DNA of 57,643 bases, taken from the NCBI GenBank assembly GCA_021153325.1, contig JAGKTQ010000015.1, forward strand, positions 1-57,643, given 5' to 3'. The DNA comes from Lachnospiraceae bacterium. Lineage in GTDB: Bacteria > Bacillota > Clostridia > Lachnospirales > Lachnospiraceae. The translations under genes and the position numbers were made by a program. Of this stretch, positions 41,759 to 50,284 are shown piece by piece. The first letter of the stretch is position 1. Each line of letters starts with the position of its first letter. The notes beneath the pieces are model-generated. The model ran no database searches. It had not been told where the DNA came from and worked only from the letters and a program-made list of their open reading frames with translations.

Positions 41759-42481
41759 ATGATCAAAGTTACAGGTTTATCCAAATCTTTTGGAGAATTA
41801 GAAGTTTTAAAGGATATCAATGTTGATATTGAAGAAGGAGAAGTTGTATGTGTAATAGGCCCTTCAGGTTCTGGAAAAAGTACCTTCTTAAGATGTATTA
41901 ATCAACTCGAAAAAGCTAATGCAGGCGAGATATATTATGATGGAGTTCCTATTACAGATAAAAAATATGATTTAAGAAAGCTTCATAGAGAAATAGGAAT
42001 GGTATTTCAAAGATTCAATCTATTTCCACATAAAACTGTCCTGCAAAATATTATGCTTGCCCCTTTGAAGTTAAAAATGGGATCAAGAGAAGAAATAAAA
42101 GAACAGGCGTTAGAGCTGCTTGATAAAGTAGGCTTGAAAAGCAAAGCAAATGAATATCCGAGAAATTTATCAGGTGGACAGCAGCAGAGGGTTGCTATTG
42201 CGAGAGCGCTGGCGATGAAGCCAAGAGTCCTGCTATTTGATGAGCCAACAAGTGCATTAGATCCAGAGTTAGTCGGAGAAGTGTTAAAAGTAATGAAACA
42301 GTTGGCAGATGAAGGTATGACTATGATCGTTGTGACACATGAAATGGGTTTTGCCAGAGAAGTATCTGATAAAGTCATATTTATGGAGGGCGGATATGTA
42401 GTGGAAGAAGGAAATCCTAACGATATGTTCGCTAACCCTAAAAATGAAAGAACGAAGGAATTTTTAAGTAGAGTATTATAG
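41759..42481 (+). CDS. Amino acid ABC transporter ATP-binding protein
   Basis: This 240-residue GlnQ-type ATPase powers uptake. Walker A GPSGSGKST is near residue 34, the Q-loop FQRFNLFPH near 85, signature LSGGQQQR near 137, Walker B LLFDEPTSALDP near 160 and the H-loop VTHEMG near 195. All catalytic residues are intact. It is part of the four-gene transport operon. Confidence 0.96.
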   Translation: MIKVTGLSKSFGELEVLKDINVDIEEGEVVCVIGPSGSGKSTFLRCINQLEKANAGEIYYDGVPITDKKYDLRKLHREIGMVFQRFNLFPHKTVLQNIMLAPLKLKMGSREEIKEQALELLDKVGLKSKANEYPRNLSGGQQQRVAIARALAMKPRVLLFDEPTSALDPELVGEVLKVMKQLADEGMTMIVVTHEMGFAREVSDKVIFMEGGYVVEEGNPNDMFANPKNERTKEFLSRVL

Positions 42482-42495
42482 TGGAGGAAATAGAA

Positions 42496-43278
42496 ATGAA
42501 AGTAGGTATTATCCAGATTCATTCTATACCGGAAGCAGTAGATGATAATTTGAAAAGAGGCTTAACATTTTTTTCAGAAGCTGTTGAAAAAGGCGCAGAT
42601 ATTATTGCATTTCCTGAGTTGTGGAGCTGCGGATATTATCTGGAGACAGAAGGCTTTAAAAAAGCAGTTGAAAAAAATGAAGAAATTTTAAATAAATTCA
42701 AAGAGCTTTCGCGTATACATAAAGTAATGACATTACTTCCCCTGCCGATTTTAGAAGAAGATAAGTTATATATTGGTGAATATTTAATTGAAAGTAATGG
42801 TGAAGTAATTGCCACCTATAGAAAATCAAATCTTTGGGGAAGAGAACAAAATTATTTTACTCCAGGAGAGAAAGACTATGAGGTCATTGAGACATCTTTA
42901 GGGAAAATGGGAGTTTTAATATGTTATGATATTGAGTTTCCTGAACCAGCCAGAATATTGGCATTAAAAGGAGCTGAGATCATTTTTGCTCCAGCGGTAT
43001 GGAGCATTCCGGCAGAAAATAGATGGAATATTCAATTGCCAGCAAGAGCACTTGATAATACTTTGTTCATGGTAGGAATCAATACGGTAGAAGAGGGTGC
43101 ATGTGGGCAAAGCAAAGTAGTATCTCCACTGGGAGAAGTATTGGCAGAAGCATCGCCGGATAAAGAAGAAGTTGTTGTATGTGATATAGATTTATCCTAT
43201 ATTGAAGAAGTAAGAAAAAGTATTCCCTATTTAAGAGAATTTGATATGTGTTTATGCCCAGGTGGTGATATTGCATAA
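42496..43278 (+). CDS. Nitrilase-superfamily amidohydrolase (omega-amidase-like)
   Basis: This 260-residue carbon-nitrogen hydrolase has the Glu-Lys-Cys catalytic triad. The Glu is in AFPELWSCGYY near residue 44, the Lys in YRKSNLWG near 114 and the Cys in GVLICYDIEFPE near 148. A second Glu follows the Lys region. Such enzymes hydrolyse amides such as 2-oxoglutaramate or N-carbamoyl amino acids. The ATG at 42496 follows GTGGAGGAA; GTG at 42481 is in frame. Its place in the transporter operon suggests it acts on the imported compound or its deaminated product. Confidence 0.87.
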   Translation: MKVGIIQIHSIPEAVDDNLKRGLTFFSEAVEKGADIIAFPELWSCGYYLETEGFKKAVEKNEEILNKFKELSRIHKVMTLLPLPILEEDKLYIGEYLIESNGEVIATYRKSNLWGREQNYFTPGEKDYEVIETSLGKMGVLICYDIEFPEPARILALKGAEIIFAPAVWSIPAENRWNIQLPARALDNTLFMVGINTVEEGACGQSKVVSPLGEVLAEASPDKEEVVVCDIDLSYIEEVRKSIPYLREFDMCLCPGGDIA

Positions 43279-43300
43279 GATGGAAAGCAAATGTAAGTCT

Positions 43301-43330
43301 GCCTATAGTATTTGTTGTTGTACTATAGGC
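43301..43330 (+). terminator. Hairpin after the transporter operon
   Basis: GCCTATAGTA pairs exactly with TACTATAGGC around a 10-nt loop, 22 bases after the amidase stop. No T run follows, so it may be a weak or factor-aided stop. The rest of the gap to 43464 shows no gene. Confidence 0.55.
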
Positions 43331-43464
43331 GGGTATCTGTTGCAAGCTATTGTTTTTGACAAGTAACTTTTCCGTATTTTCAAGGATTTGCAGTGTTTTT
43401 TAAATTACTGTTCTGACAAATTTTGTGAGATTATTACAAAAATAAAAAAGTTTAAAAAAGGCTA

Positions 43465-43493
43465 TAGACAAGAAAAAATTAAGCGTATATAAT
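43465..43493 (+). promoter_or_regulatory. Promoter of the Tad pilus operon
   Basis: TAGACA (43465-43470) and TATAAT (43488-43493), spaced 17 bp. A leader of about 120 nt follows with a small CGGC/GCCG hairpin near 43523-43538; I see no known riboswitch in it. Confidence 0.7.
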
Positions 43494-43622
43494 CAGATTC
43501 ACAATCAATCTTAAAACTCTTTCGGCACAAGAGCCGGATCTTAAAATCAATTATTTATTTCAAAATCATTCATTTTATTTATTCCACATTTAAGCTTATA
43601 TAATTTACAAAATAAAAGGAGT

Positions 43623-44147
43623 GTGATCATAATTATTACTTTAGTTGTTTTTTTACTGACGGCTGTTTATACTGACTGGCGTTACAGTAAGATTTATAAT
43701 TGGCAGATTATACTGGGGTTGATAGCCGCTGTTTGTTTTCGGTACTATTCGTCCGGACCACCCGGTATTCTTTCAGGGATGTGTTCCTTTTTCATTCCAG
43801 TTTTTCTTCTGTTTCCACTATTTCGCATTGGAACATTTGGAGGCGGAGACATAAAACTTCTGGCAGTAGCAGCCATATTTTTCACACCTGCTCAAACAAT
43901 TCTGTTTATGGGCGTTGCATTTCTGACAGGTGCTATAGAAGCACTGTTTAAGATGATAAAAGAACGAAACTTTTTGGAAAGATTCCAATATCTATTGTCA
44001 TATATTCATGACGTATTCACAACAAATCAATGGAAATTATACGAAGAAGCAAAAAAACAATCAGACGCAGGAGTCCGAAAGCATAAAATTCATTTTGCAT
44101 TTCCGGTCTTTATCAGTGCGCTGATTCATATAGGAGGATTATATTGA
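43623..44147 (+). CDS. Prepilin peptidase (A24 family), first copy
   Basis: This 174-residue membrane aspartyl protease would cut and may methylate the Flp prepilin. The catalytic Asp residues are in TDWRYSKIYN near residue 19 and GGGDIKLL near 78; about five membrane segments are present. The C-terminal 50 residues are soluble and unusual. AAAAGGAG ends only one base before the GTG at 43623, so the true start could be an ATA or ATT a few codons later. It heads the Tad operon. Its stop overlaps the TadZ-like start. Confidence 0.82.
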   Translation: MIIIITLVVFLLTAVYTDWRYSKIYNWQIILGLIAAVCFRYYSSGPPGILSGMCSFFIPVFLLFPLFRIGTFGGGDIKLLAVAAIFFTPAQTILFMGVAFLTGAIEALFKMIKERNFLERFQYLLSYIHDVFTTNQWKLYEEAKKQSDAGVRKHKIHFAFPVFISALIHIGGLY

Positions 44148-45145
44148 AACAAAGAATTTTAGCGGTCTGTGATTCAGAGACAGAATATACGAACCGTATG
44201 CAGGAATTTTTATGTACAAGGGAAGAACTTCCTTTTGAGATTTATGCTTTTACAGATACAGAAAAACTGGAAAAGAGCAGTCAGCAAGAGAAAATAGAGA
44301 TACTTTTGATTGCAGAATCCGACTATTCGGACAAAATCAAAGAATTACCGATTGAGAACATTTATATGCTGAATGAAAGTGGCCATACAGAATATGAAAA
44401 TGTGGAGCAGATAAATAAATATCAGCCTTCAGAAAAGATTTTAGGACAGGTTTTAGAGTTTTATTCAAAAAACGGAGGGCTTCCAAAGAAAATAAAAACG
44501 AAAACTCCAGTCAATATGATCGGTGTATATTCGCCGGTTGGCAGATGTCTGCAGACTTCCTTTTCTCTGGCTATGGGACAAATTCTGGCGAAAAAGTATA
44601 AGGTTTTATATTTGAATTTTGAAAGTTTTTCAGGACTTGGGCAGCTTCTACAAAATGATATGGAAACAGACTTGACGGACTTGCTTTATTACTATACCAA
44701 TACACGAGAGCGGTTTCATTACCGATTGGAAAGTTCATTACAGACAATTAATGGTATGTATTTTATCCCTCCGGCAACTTCCTTTTTGGATATGCAGTCA
44801 ATTACTGCAGAGACATGGCTTGAGCTTTTGCTGGCAATTGAAGAAGAGGGCAGATTTCATTATATTATTTTGGACTTATCAGATTGTGTACAGGGACTTT
44901 TGGATCTGCTCAGAAAATGCAGCATTGTTTATACCATTTTAAAAGAAGATTCTATGGCGGTTGCAAAACTCAGACAGTATGAGGAGCTTCTAAATGATAT
45001 GGAATATCAGGATATTTTAGAGAAGACTAAAAAACAAAAGCTACCTTATATCCGGCAGATATCACCACGTCTGGAACAGATTACATATGGGGAACTTGGC
45101 GAATATGTAAAAGGGGTATTAAGAGAGGATATGCTGTATGAGTGA
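44144..45145 (+). CDS. TadZ/CpaE-like pilus assembly protein
   Basis: This 333-residue cytoplasmic protein has an N-terminal receiver-like domain (about 1-120) without the phospho-acceptor set seen in response regulators. A MinD/ParA-like domain follows (about 128-333), in which the Walker A position reads SPVGRCLQTSFSLAM, lacking the GKT/S Lys, as in many Clostridial TadZ proteins. It probably marks the pilus assembly site at the pole or cell surface. The start is TTG after TAGGAGG. It overlaps cpaF by 8 bases. Confidence 0.75.
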   Translation: MKQRILAVCDSETEYTNRMQEFLCTREELPFEIYAFTDTEKLEKSSQQEKIEILLIAESDYSDKIKELPIENIYMLNESGHTEYENVEQINKYQPSEKILGQVLEFYSKNGGLPKKIKTKTPVNMIGVYSPVGRCLQTSFSLAMGQILAKKYKVLYLNFESFSGLGQLLQNDMETDLTDLLYYYTNTRERFHYRLESSLQTINGMYFIPPATSFLDMQSITAETWLELLLAIEEEGRFHYIILDLSDCVQGLLDLLRKCSIVYTILKEDSMAVAKLRQYEELLNDMEYQDILEKTKKQKLPYIRQISPRLEQITYGELGEYVKGVLREDMLYE

Positions 45146-46370
45146 TTATTATGAGGCATTTCAAGCCATTCATAAAGAACTTTTGGAATCCCTTGACTTT
45201 ACAGAAGAAATTTCAGATGCAGAAATGTTAGAGAAAATAGATGAATTTATTGTTCTGAAAAATAAAAAATTGCATCTCACATTGAAAGAAAAAGAGCGTA
45301 TCCGGAAAGATCTGTTTGCTTCTGTGAGAAAACTGGATATTTTGCAGGAGCTTGTAGACGATACTACGGTGACAGAAATCATGGTAAACGGAACGGAAAA
45401 TATATTTATTGAACGTGCCGGAAAAATAGGAAAGTGGGAACGCAGATTTGAATCAAAGGAAAAACTTAGTGATGTGGTGCAACAGATCGTTGCCGGATGC
45501 AACCGCGTAGTAAATGAGGCATCGCCTATTGTAGATGCAAGACTTACCAATGGTTCCCGCGTAAATATTGTGTTAAGTCCCATTGCTTTAAATGGGCCTA
45601 TTATTACCATACGAAGATTTCCTGACAAACCTATTACCATGGAAAAATTAGTTGAAATCGGCTCTTTGTCTAAAGAGGCTGCTCTGTTCTTACAAAAGCT
45701 AGTGAAGGCAAGATATAACATCTTTATTAGTGGAGGAACTGGCTCTGGTAAGACCACATTCTTAAATGCTTTATCAGCATATATTCCGAAGGATGAAAGA
45801 ATTATTACAATTGAAGATAATGCGGAGCTGCAAATACAGGACGTTCCTAATTTAGTAAAACTGGAAACAAGAAATGCCAATTTGGAAGGGTGTGCAGCCA
45901 TTACGATTCGAGATCTGATCAAATCGTCACTGCGTATGCGACCGGATAGAATTATTGTAGGAGAGGTACGAGGTGGAGAGGCTATTGATATGATGCAGGC
46001 GTATAACAGTGGACATGATGGTTCGATGAGTACCGGACACGCCAATGGGACAAAAGATATGCTGAGCCGCTTGGAAACTATGATACTGATGGGAATGGAT
46101 CTGCCTCTTATGGCAATTAAACAACAGATCGCATCGGGAATTGATATCATCGTTCATTTGGGAAGATTGCGGGACAAAACAAGAAAAGTATTGGAAATTG
46201 CAGAAATAGACCGGTTTGAGGATGGAAAAATACATTTGCATACACTCTACAAATTTGAGGAATGTGAAAAGTTGGAAATGCTTCAAAAGGATAAAGTCAT
46301 AGGAAGTTTAGAAAAGAAAGGAGATTTGCTGCATGAAGAAAAACTTAAGATGGCAGGTATTGCCTTATAG
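45138..46370 (+). CDS. cpaF: Tad pilus assembly ATPase CpaF/TadA
   Basis: This 410-residue secretion ATPase drives pilin polymerisation. The N-terminal domain (about 1-130) carries VTEIMVNGTENIFIERAG, typical of CpaF. The Walker A motif GGTGSGKTT is near residue 200, the Asp box and Walker B region RMRPDRIIVGEVRGGEA near 270, and the His box STGHANGT near 300. All key residues are intact. Its 3' end overlaps the tadB gene by 38 bases, so translation is coupled. Confidence 0.95.
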   Translation: MSDYYEAFQAIHKELLESLDFTEEISDAEMLEKIDEFIVLKNKKLHLTLKEKERIRKDLFASVRKLDILQELVDDTTVTEIMVNGTENIFIERAGKIGKWERRFESKEKLSDVVQQIVAGCNRVVNEASPIVDARLTNGSRVNIVLSPIALNGPIITIRRFPDKPITMEKLVEIGSLSKEAALFLQKLVKARYNIFISGGTGSGKTTFLNALSAYIPKDERIITIEDNAELQIQDVPNLVKLETRNANLEGCAAITIRDLIKSSLRMRPDRIIVGEVRGGEAIDMMQAYNSGHDGSMSTGHANGTKDMLSRLETMILMGMDLPLMAIKQQIASGIDIIVHLGRLRDKTRKVLEIAEIDRFEDGKIHLHTLYKFEECEKLEMLQKDKVIGSLEKKGDLLHEEKLKMAGIAL

Positions 46371-47133
46371 CCATGCGGACAATGGTAAAGCTTTAATTGA
46401 TTATGAGCATTACCAGTTCGGAAGAAAAGAAATGATTCTCTATGGACTGGAAGCAATCGGCATGGTTTTGTTCTTTGCATACTTTTTTTACCGTTCGTAT
46501 TGGGCAGTTATACCACTTGTGTCTGTTGGAATCTTTTTTCTGAAAAGGAAGAGAATGGAGCTTGGAAAAAAGCAGCAGGATATATTGAAAATTCAGTTTA
46601 AGGAAGCGGTTCTGAGTATCAGTGCTGGGATGCGAGCCGGCTATTCCGCAGAAAATGCTTTAAAAGAAGCTTATAAGGATATGGTCAGAATGTTCGGACG
46701 GCAGAGTTTGATATGCAGGGAACTAGCTTATATCCTTGGTGGAATGAGTAATAATATTCCGGTTGAAAAGCTGCTGCAAAATTTCGGGAATCGAAGTGGG
46801 GTGGAAGAAATCAAAGAATTTGGGGAAATCTTTGAAATTTCCAAAAAGAATGGTGGAAATATTGGACAGATCATTACACAAACGGTTGAGATCATCAGTA
46901 GAAAGTTAGAGATCGACCGAGAGATCAGTACGCTGGTCAGTGCAAAAAAGCTGGAGCAAAAAATTATGAATTTGGTGCCGTTTTTGATTTTATTTTATGT
47001 TAGTGCCACTTCAAAAGGTTTCTTTGACATGCTTTATCATAACGTTGCAGGAATCCTTATTATGACAATCGGTCTTGTAATATATGGTGTAGCAATCTAT
47101 ATGGAAGATAAGATCATGGATATACAGTTGTAG
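46333..47133 (+). CDS. tadB: Tad pilus inner-membrane platform protein TadB-like
   Basis: This 266-residue type II secretion F-domain protein has membrane segments near 35-75 and at the C-terminus (about 218-260). The F domain between them contains FKEAVLSISAGMRAGYSAENAL and IFEISKKNGGNIGQII. It forms the membrane platform with TadC for CpaF. AAGAAAGGAG precedes the ATG inside cpaF. Confidence 0.88.
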   Translation: MKKNLRWQVLPYSHADNGKALIDYEHYQFGRKEMILYGLEAIGMVLFFAYFFYRSYWAVIPLVSVGIFFLKRKRMELGKKQQDILKIQFKEAVLSISAGMRAGYSAENALKEAYKDMVRMFGRQSLICRELAYILGGMSNNIPVEKLLQNFGNRSGVEEIKEFGEIFEISKKNGGNIGQIITQTVEIISRKLEIDREISTLVSAKKLEQKIMNLVPFLILFYVSATSKGFFDMLYHNVAGILIMTIGLVIYGVAIYMEDKIMDIQL

Positions 47134-47155
47134 ATACGGTTCAAGGAAAGAGAAA

Positions 47156-48541
47156 ATGTTTCAAAGGGGAATGGAAAAAGTTATGAAGCTGTTCTATCTG
47201 ATTGGGGAAAAAATTTATTATGTATTGGAGAAGAAAAAAATTACATTAAAAAAACAGCCATCCTATGATATGCAAAATCTTTATCCGGGAAGAAATTCGG
47301 AAGAGAAATTAAAGGATTATTACATAAAAAAGATAGCACAGGTGCTTTGCGTGCTGGCAGCAGGCATAATGTTTTCGCTTCTTTCATTTGTGAATGAGTA
47401 TAGGGAAAATATCATTATTGATGAGAAGTATATTGCAAGGAATGGGTATGGTCAGGGAGGATTGGAAACGGAGATAACGGCTGATTTTGAAGATGGAGGC
47501 AGAGAAGAGATTACATTAACGATTGGGGAACAGCGTTTTAAGGAAGAAGAGTTGGAAAAGTTATATGAGAAGGCAATAGAACAGCTAAGCATCACTTTGT
47601 TTTCAGAAGGAGATTGCGCCGAAGAAGTGAGAAATCAAATAAATTTTCCTGAGCAACTGGAAGGGTTTCCGTTTAGTATTCAATGGGAAAGCAGCAATTA
47701 TGCTCTGGTGGATTATGACGGAACGGTTTATAACGATAATCTGGCAGAAAACGGAGAGACTGTAAACCTTACAGCAGTATTTCAATATTATGACTTTAAA
47801 AGAGAGTATATATTTACCGTACATATTTTGCCATCCGTACTATCCAAAGAGGAGGAGCGAAGAAAACTGCTTACAGAAAATCTGGAGGAAAATGAAAGTA
47901 AGTCTATTTATGAGGAACATTATGTTCTGCCGGATCGAGTTGGTGGAAAAAAAGTAACGTGGGAGGACAAAAAAGAAAATAACGCGATATTGATTTTGCT
48001 GCTTACTTGCATGACAGCATTTGTTATTTACCATATGAAAGATTATGAATTACATAAGCAAGTTATGCAAAAGCAGGAAGAAATGTTCCTATGTTATCCA
48101 GAAGTTGTGAACCGCCTTGTGTTGTATGTGGGAGCAGGTATGACTGTACGGAATGCCTGGAGGAAAATTGCACTTGAGAACAAAGACAAAATGAGAAAGA
48201 ACGGTAGAAAAGGTTATATTTATCAGGAAATGTTGTTTACCTGTTATGAAATGGACAGTGGTGTTGCCGAAGGAGAGGCATACGAACGTTTTGGCAGACG
48301 TTGTGGTCTGCAACAGTATATTAAGCTGGCAACGCTACTTGTTCAAAACATGCAAAAAGGAAACAGTACTATGCTTGTACAGCTAAAAGAAGAGGCGGAA
48401 ACTGCCTTCGTAGAACGAATGAATCAGGCGAGGAAAAAGGGAGAGGAAGCCGGAACAAAATTGTTGATGCCGATGATGCTTTTATTAGGGATAGTCATGG
48501 TTCTTATCATGATCCCTGCATTTGGTACATTTGGAATGTAG
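47156..48541 (+). CDS. tadC: TadC-like platform protein with an inserted extracytoplasmic domain
   Basis: This is a 461-residue protein, clearly longer than ordinary TadC (about 300). A membrane segment near 62-82 is followed by about 200 residues predicted outside. They include an atrophied Ig-like segment (FPFSIQWESSNYALVDYDGTV near 165-185, key residues W, SSN and DGTV). A second membrane segment near 280-298 leads to a T2SF F domain (about 305-440; FLCYPEVVNRLVLYVGAGMT) and a final membrane helix. AAGGAAAG precedes the ATG. The insert may contact pilus or peptidoglycan outside the membrane. Confidence 0.8.
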   Translation: MFQRGMEKVMKLFYLIGEKIYYVLEKKKITLKKQPSYDMQNLYPGRNSEEKLKDYYIKKIAQVLCVLAAGIMFSLLSFVNEYRENIIIDEKYIARNGYGQGGLETEITADFEDGGREEITLTIGEQRFKEEELEKLYEKAIEQLSITLFSEGDCAEEVRNQINFPEQLEGFPFSIQWESSNYALVDYDGTVYNDNLAENGETVNLTAVFQYYDFKREYIFTVHILPSVLSKEEERRKLLTENLEENESKSIYEEHYVLPDRVGGKKVTWEDKKENNAILILLLTCMTAFVIYHMKDYELHKQVMQKQEEMFLCYPEVVNRLVLYVGAGMTVRNAWRKIALENKDKMRKNGRKGYIYQEMLFTCYEMDSGVAEGEAYERFGRRCGLQQYIKLATLLVQNMQKGNSTMLVQLKEEAETAFVERMNQARKKGEEAGTKLLMPMMLLLGIVMVLIMIPAFGTFGM

Positions 48542-48565
48542 AAAGAAGAAAGAGAGGAAAAAGTT

Positions 48566-48733
48566 ATGTATGGAGTAAAAGATTTATTAAAAGATGAAAG
48601 CGGAATGGGAACCGTAGAAGTGATTTTAATCATCGTAGTATTAATTGGACTGGTTATTATATTCAAAAAGCAAATAACACAAGTAGTAAATACTATTTTT
48701 GACAAGATTGTAAGTGAAAGTAAGAGTGTTTAG
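48566..48733 (+). CDS. flp: Flp-type pilin subunit
   Basis: This 55-residue prepilin is the likely major pilus subunit. It has a short charged leader and the type IVb-like cleavage region ESGMGTVEV, with Glu at position 5 of the mature protein if cleaved after the first Gly. One hydrophobic helix (ILIIVVLIGLVIIF) and a short polar tail follow. GAGAGGAAA precedes the ATG. It is placed between the tadC gene and the DUF5702 gene, as in Clostridial Tad loci. Confidence 0.9.
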   Translation: MYGVKDLLKDESGMGTVEVILIIVVLIGLVIIFKKQITQVVNTIFDKIVSESKSV

Positions 48734-48771
48734 AACGATGTGCCTGTAAAAGCAGGCAGACAGGAGCCAAA

Positions 48772-50262
48772 ATGAAAAAGGGATATTTGACAGTTTATTT
48801 ATCACTTTCTTTAGGAATTATTTTGTCGCTTATTTTGGCATTGGCTGAAGGAGCAAGGGTAAATGCGATCCGTATGCAGATGGAGTGTGTAACGGATATA
48901 GCCTGCAATTCTGTATTGGCAGAATATCACAGACAGCTTTTGGAGCAGTATGATCTGTTTTATATAGATACAAGCTACGGAACTTCTTGTGCAGCTTATG
49001 CCAATACAGAGGCACATTTAAGAAGTTATATGAATTACAATTATTCATTACAGGATAGAAATACACTTCGAAATTATAAAGATATTTTGAAGCTTTCTGC
49101 AGAAGATGTGTCTTTGCTTTCGGCAACTATTGCGACAGATGCATACGGAATCGGTCTGAAGAGACAGGCAGTTTTATATGAAAAAGATAAAGTTGGAATA
49201 GCGTTTGCAGAAGATATTATGAAAAATCTGCAGACAGTTACAGAATATGAGCAGGAAAGCAGTGAATTGCAAAAGCAACGACAAGAGGTGGAGGAACAGA
49301 TAAATGAGATGATCAAGAAAAAAGAAGAAACTATGCCACCTGAAAAACAGACAATAGAAACGGAAAATGGCATAGTAGAAATTGAAGTTCAACCTCAGAT
49401 TACAAGAGATAATCCAGCAGATATCGTAAATGCTACAAGGGGACTTTCGGTATTAAGTCTGGTAGTGCAGGATCAAAATTCTTTATCTTATCAGACTATT
49501 ACGCCATCAAATTATGTTACTGGAAGACAACTTCATGTAGGAAGCGGAAGACAGGAAGAAATGGAATATCCGGACAGCTTGCTTGATAATATTATTTTTC
49601 ATGAGTATATTTTGGAAAAATGCGGTGAGTATACAGAAGTTTTGGATAAATCTCTTCTAAAATACCAAACGGAATATATTATTTGCGGAAAAGACAGTGA
49701 TGAAAAAAATCTGACAGGAGTAGTCAATCGCTTACTGCTTTTGCGAGAGGCAGCTAATGTGCTGTATCTTTTGTCAGACAGTGAAAAAATGGCAGAAATA
49801 CAAGCAATCTCTACTACATTGTCCTTAATATGTATGCTTCCGGAAGCAGAGTCTTTGGTGCGATATTCTATTTTATTTGCATGGGCATATGTAGAAAGTG
49901 TTCATGATGTGAGAATACTGCTTGATCAGGGAAGAGTACCACTGATGAAAAGCAGTAGTACATGGAAAACGCAATTATTCCAAATGACAAGTTTTCAAAG
50001 TCGACATGAAAATGGAGAGACTGATCAAAGTGGTATGTCTTATGAAGATTATCTTAGAGTATTTTTATGTCTAACAGATGAAAATTCGGTAACAATGCGT
50101 TTAATGGACATTATGGAAATGGATATCCGACAAACAGTCGGAAATGAAAATTTTCGTATGGATGCCTGTATAGACTGTTTTGAAATGCTTGCAAGAGTTA
50201 GAAGCGATTATGGTTATGAATTTACGATTCAAAGAAAATATGGCTATGAACCTGTCGGTTGA
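48772..50262 (+). CDS. DUF5702 Tad-locus membrane protein
   Basis: This 496-residue protein has one N-terminal membrane segment (GYLTVYLSLSLGIILSLILA) like TadG/TadE-type pseudopilins, followed by a large extracytoplasmic region. Residues about 140-185 are a Gln/Glu/Lys-rich coiled coil. The remainder is helical and of unknown fold. It matches the DUF5702 proteins always found in Firmicute Tad clusters, probably a minor pilus or assembly component. The ATG follows AGGAGCC. Confidence 0.78.
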   Translation: MKKGYLTVYLSLSLGIILSLILALAEGARVNAIRMQMECVTDIACNSVLAEYHRQLLEQYDLFYIDTSYGTSCAAYANTEAHLRSYMNYNYSLQDRNTLRNYKDILKLSAEDVSLLSATIATDAYGIGLKRQAVLYEKDKVGIAFAEDIMKNLQTVTEYEQESSELQKQRQEVEEQINEMIKKKEETMPPEKQTIETENGIVEIEVQPQITRDNPADIVNATRGLSVLSLVVQDQNSLSYQTITPSNYVTGRQLHVGSGRQEEMEYPDSLLDNIIFHEYILEKCGEYTEVLDKSLLKYQTEYIICGKDSDEKNLTGVVNRLLLLREAANVLYLLSDSEKMAEIQAISTTLSLICMLPEAESLVRYSILFAWAYVESVHDVRILLDQGRVPLMKSSSTWKTQLFQMTSFQSRHENGETDQSGMSYEDYLRVFLCLTDENSVTMRLMDIMEMDIRQTVGNENFRMDACIDCFEMLARVRSDYGYEFTIQRKYGYEPVG

Positions 50263-50284
50263 TGGCAGAAGGGAGGAACGGACA

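Noticed and set aside
43494..43622. A cyclic-di-GMP or other known riboswitch in the Tad leader
   Set aside because: Only one small CGGC/GCCG hairpin is present, and none of the conserved core sequences of the riboswitches I know is visible.
45170..46150. 326-codon minus-strand frame opposite cpaF
   Set aside because: It is an antisense shadow of a strongly conserved gene, rich in Ser and Ile from reversed codons, with no ribosome binding site or family motif.
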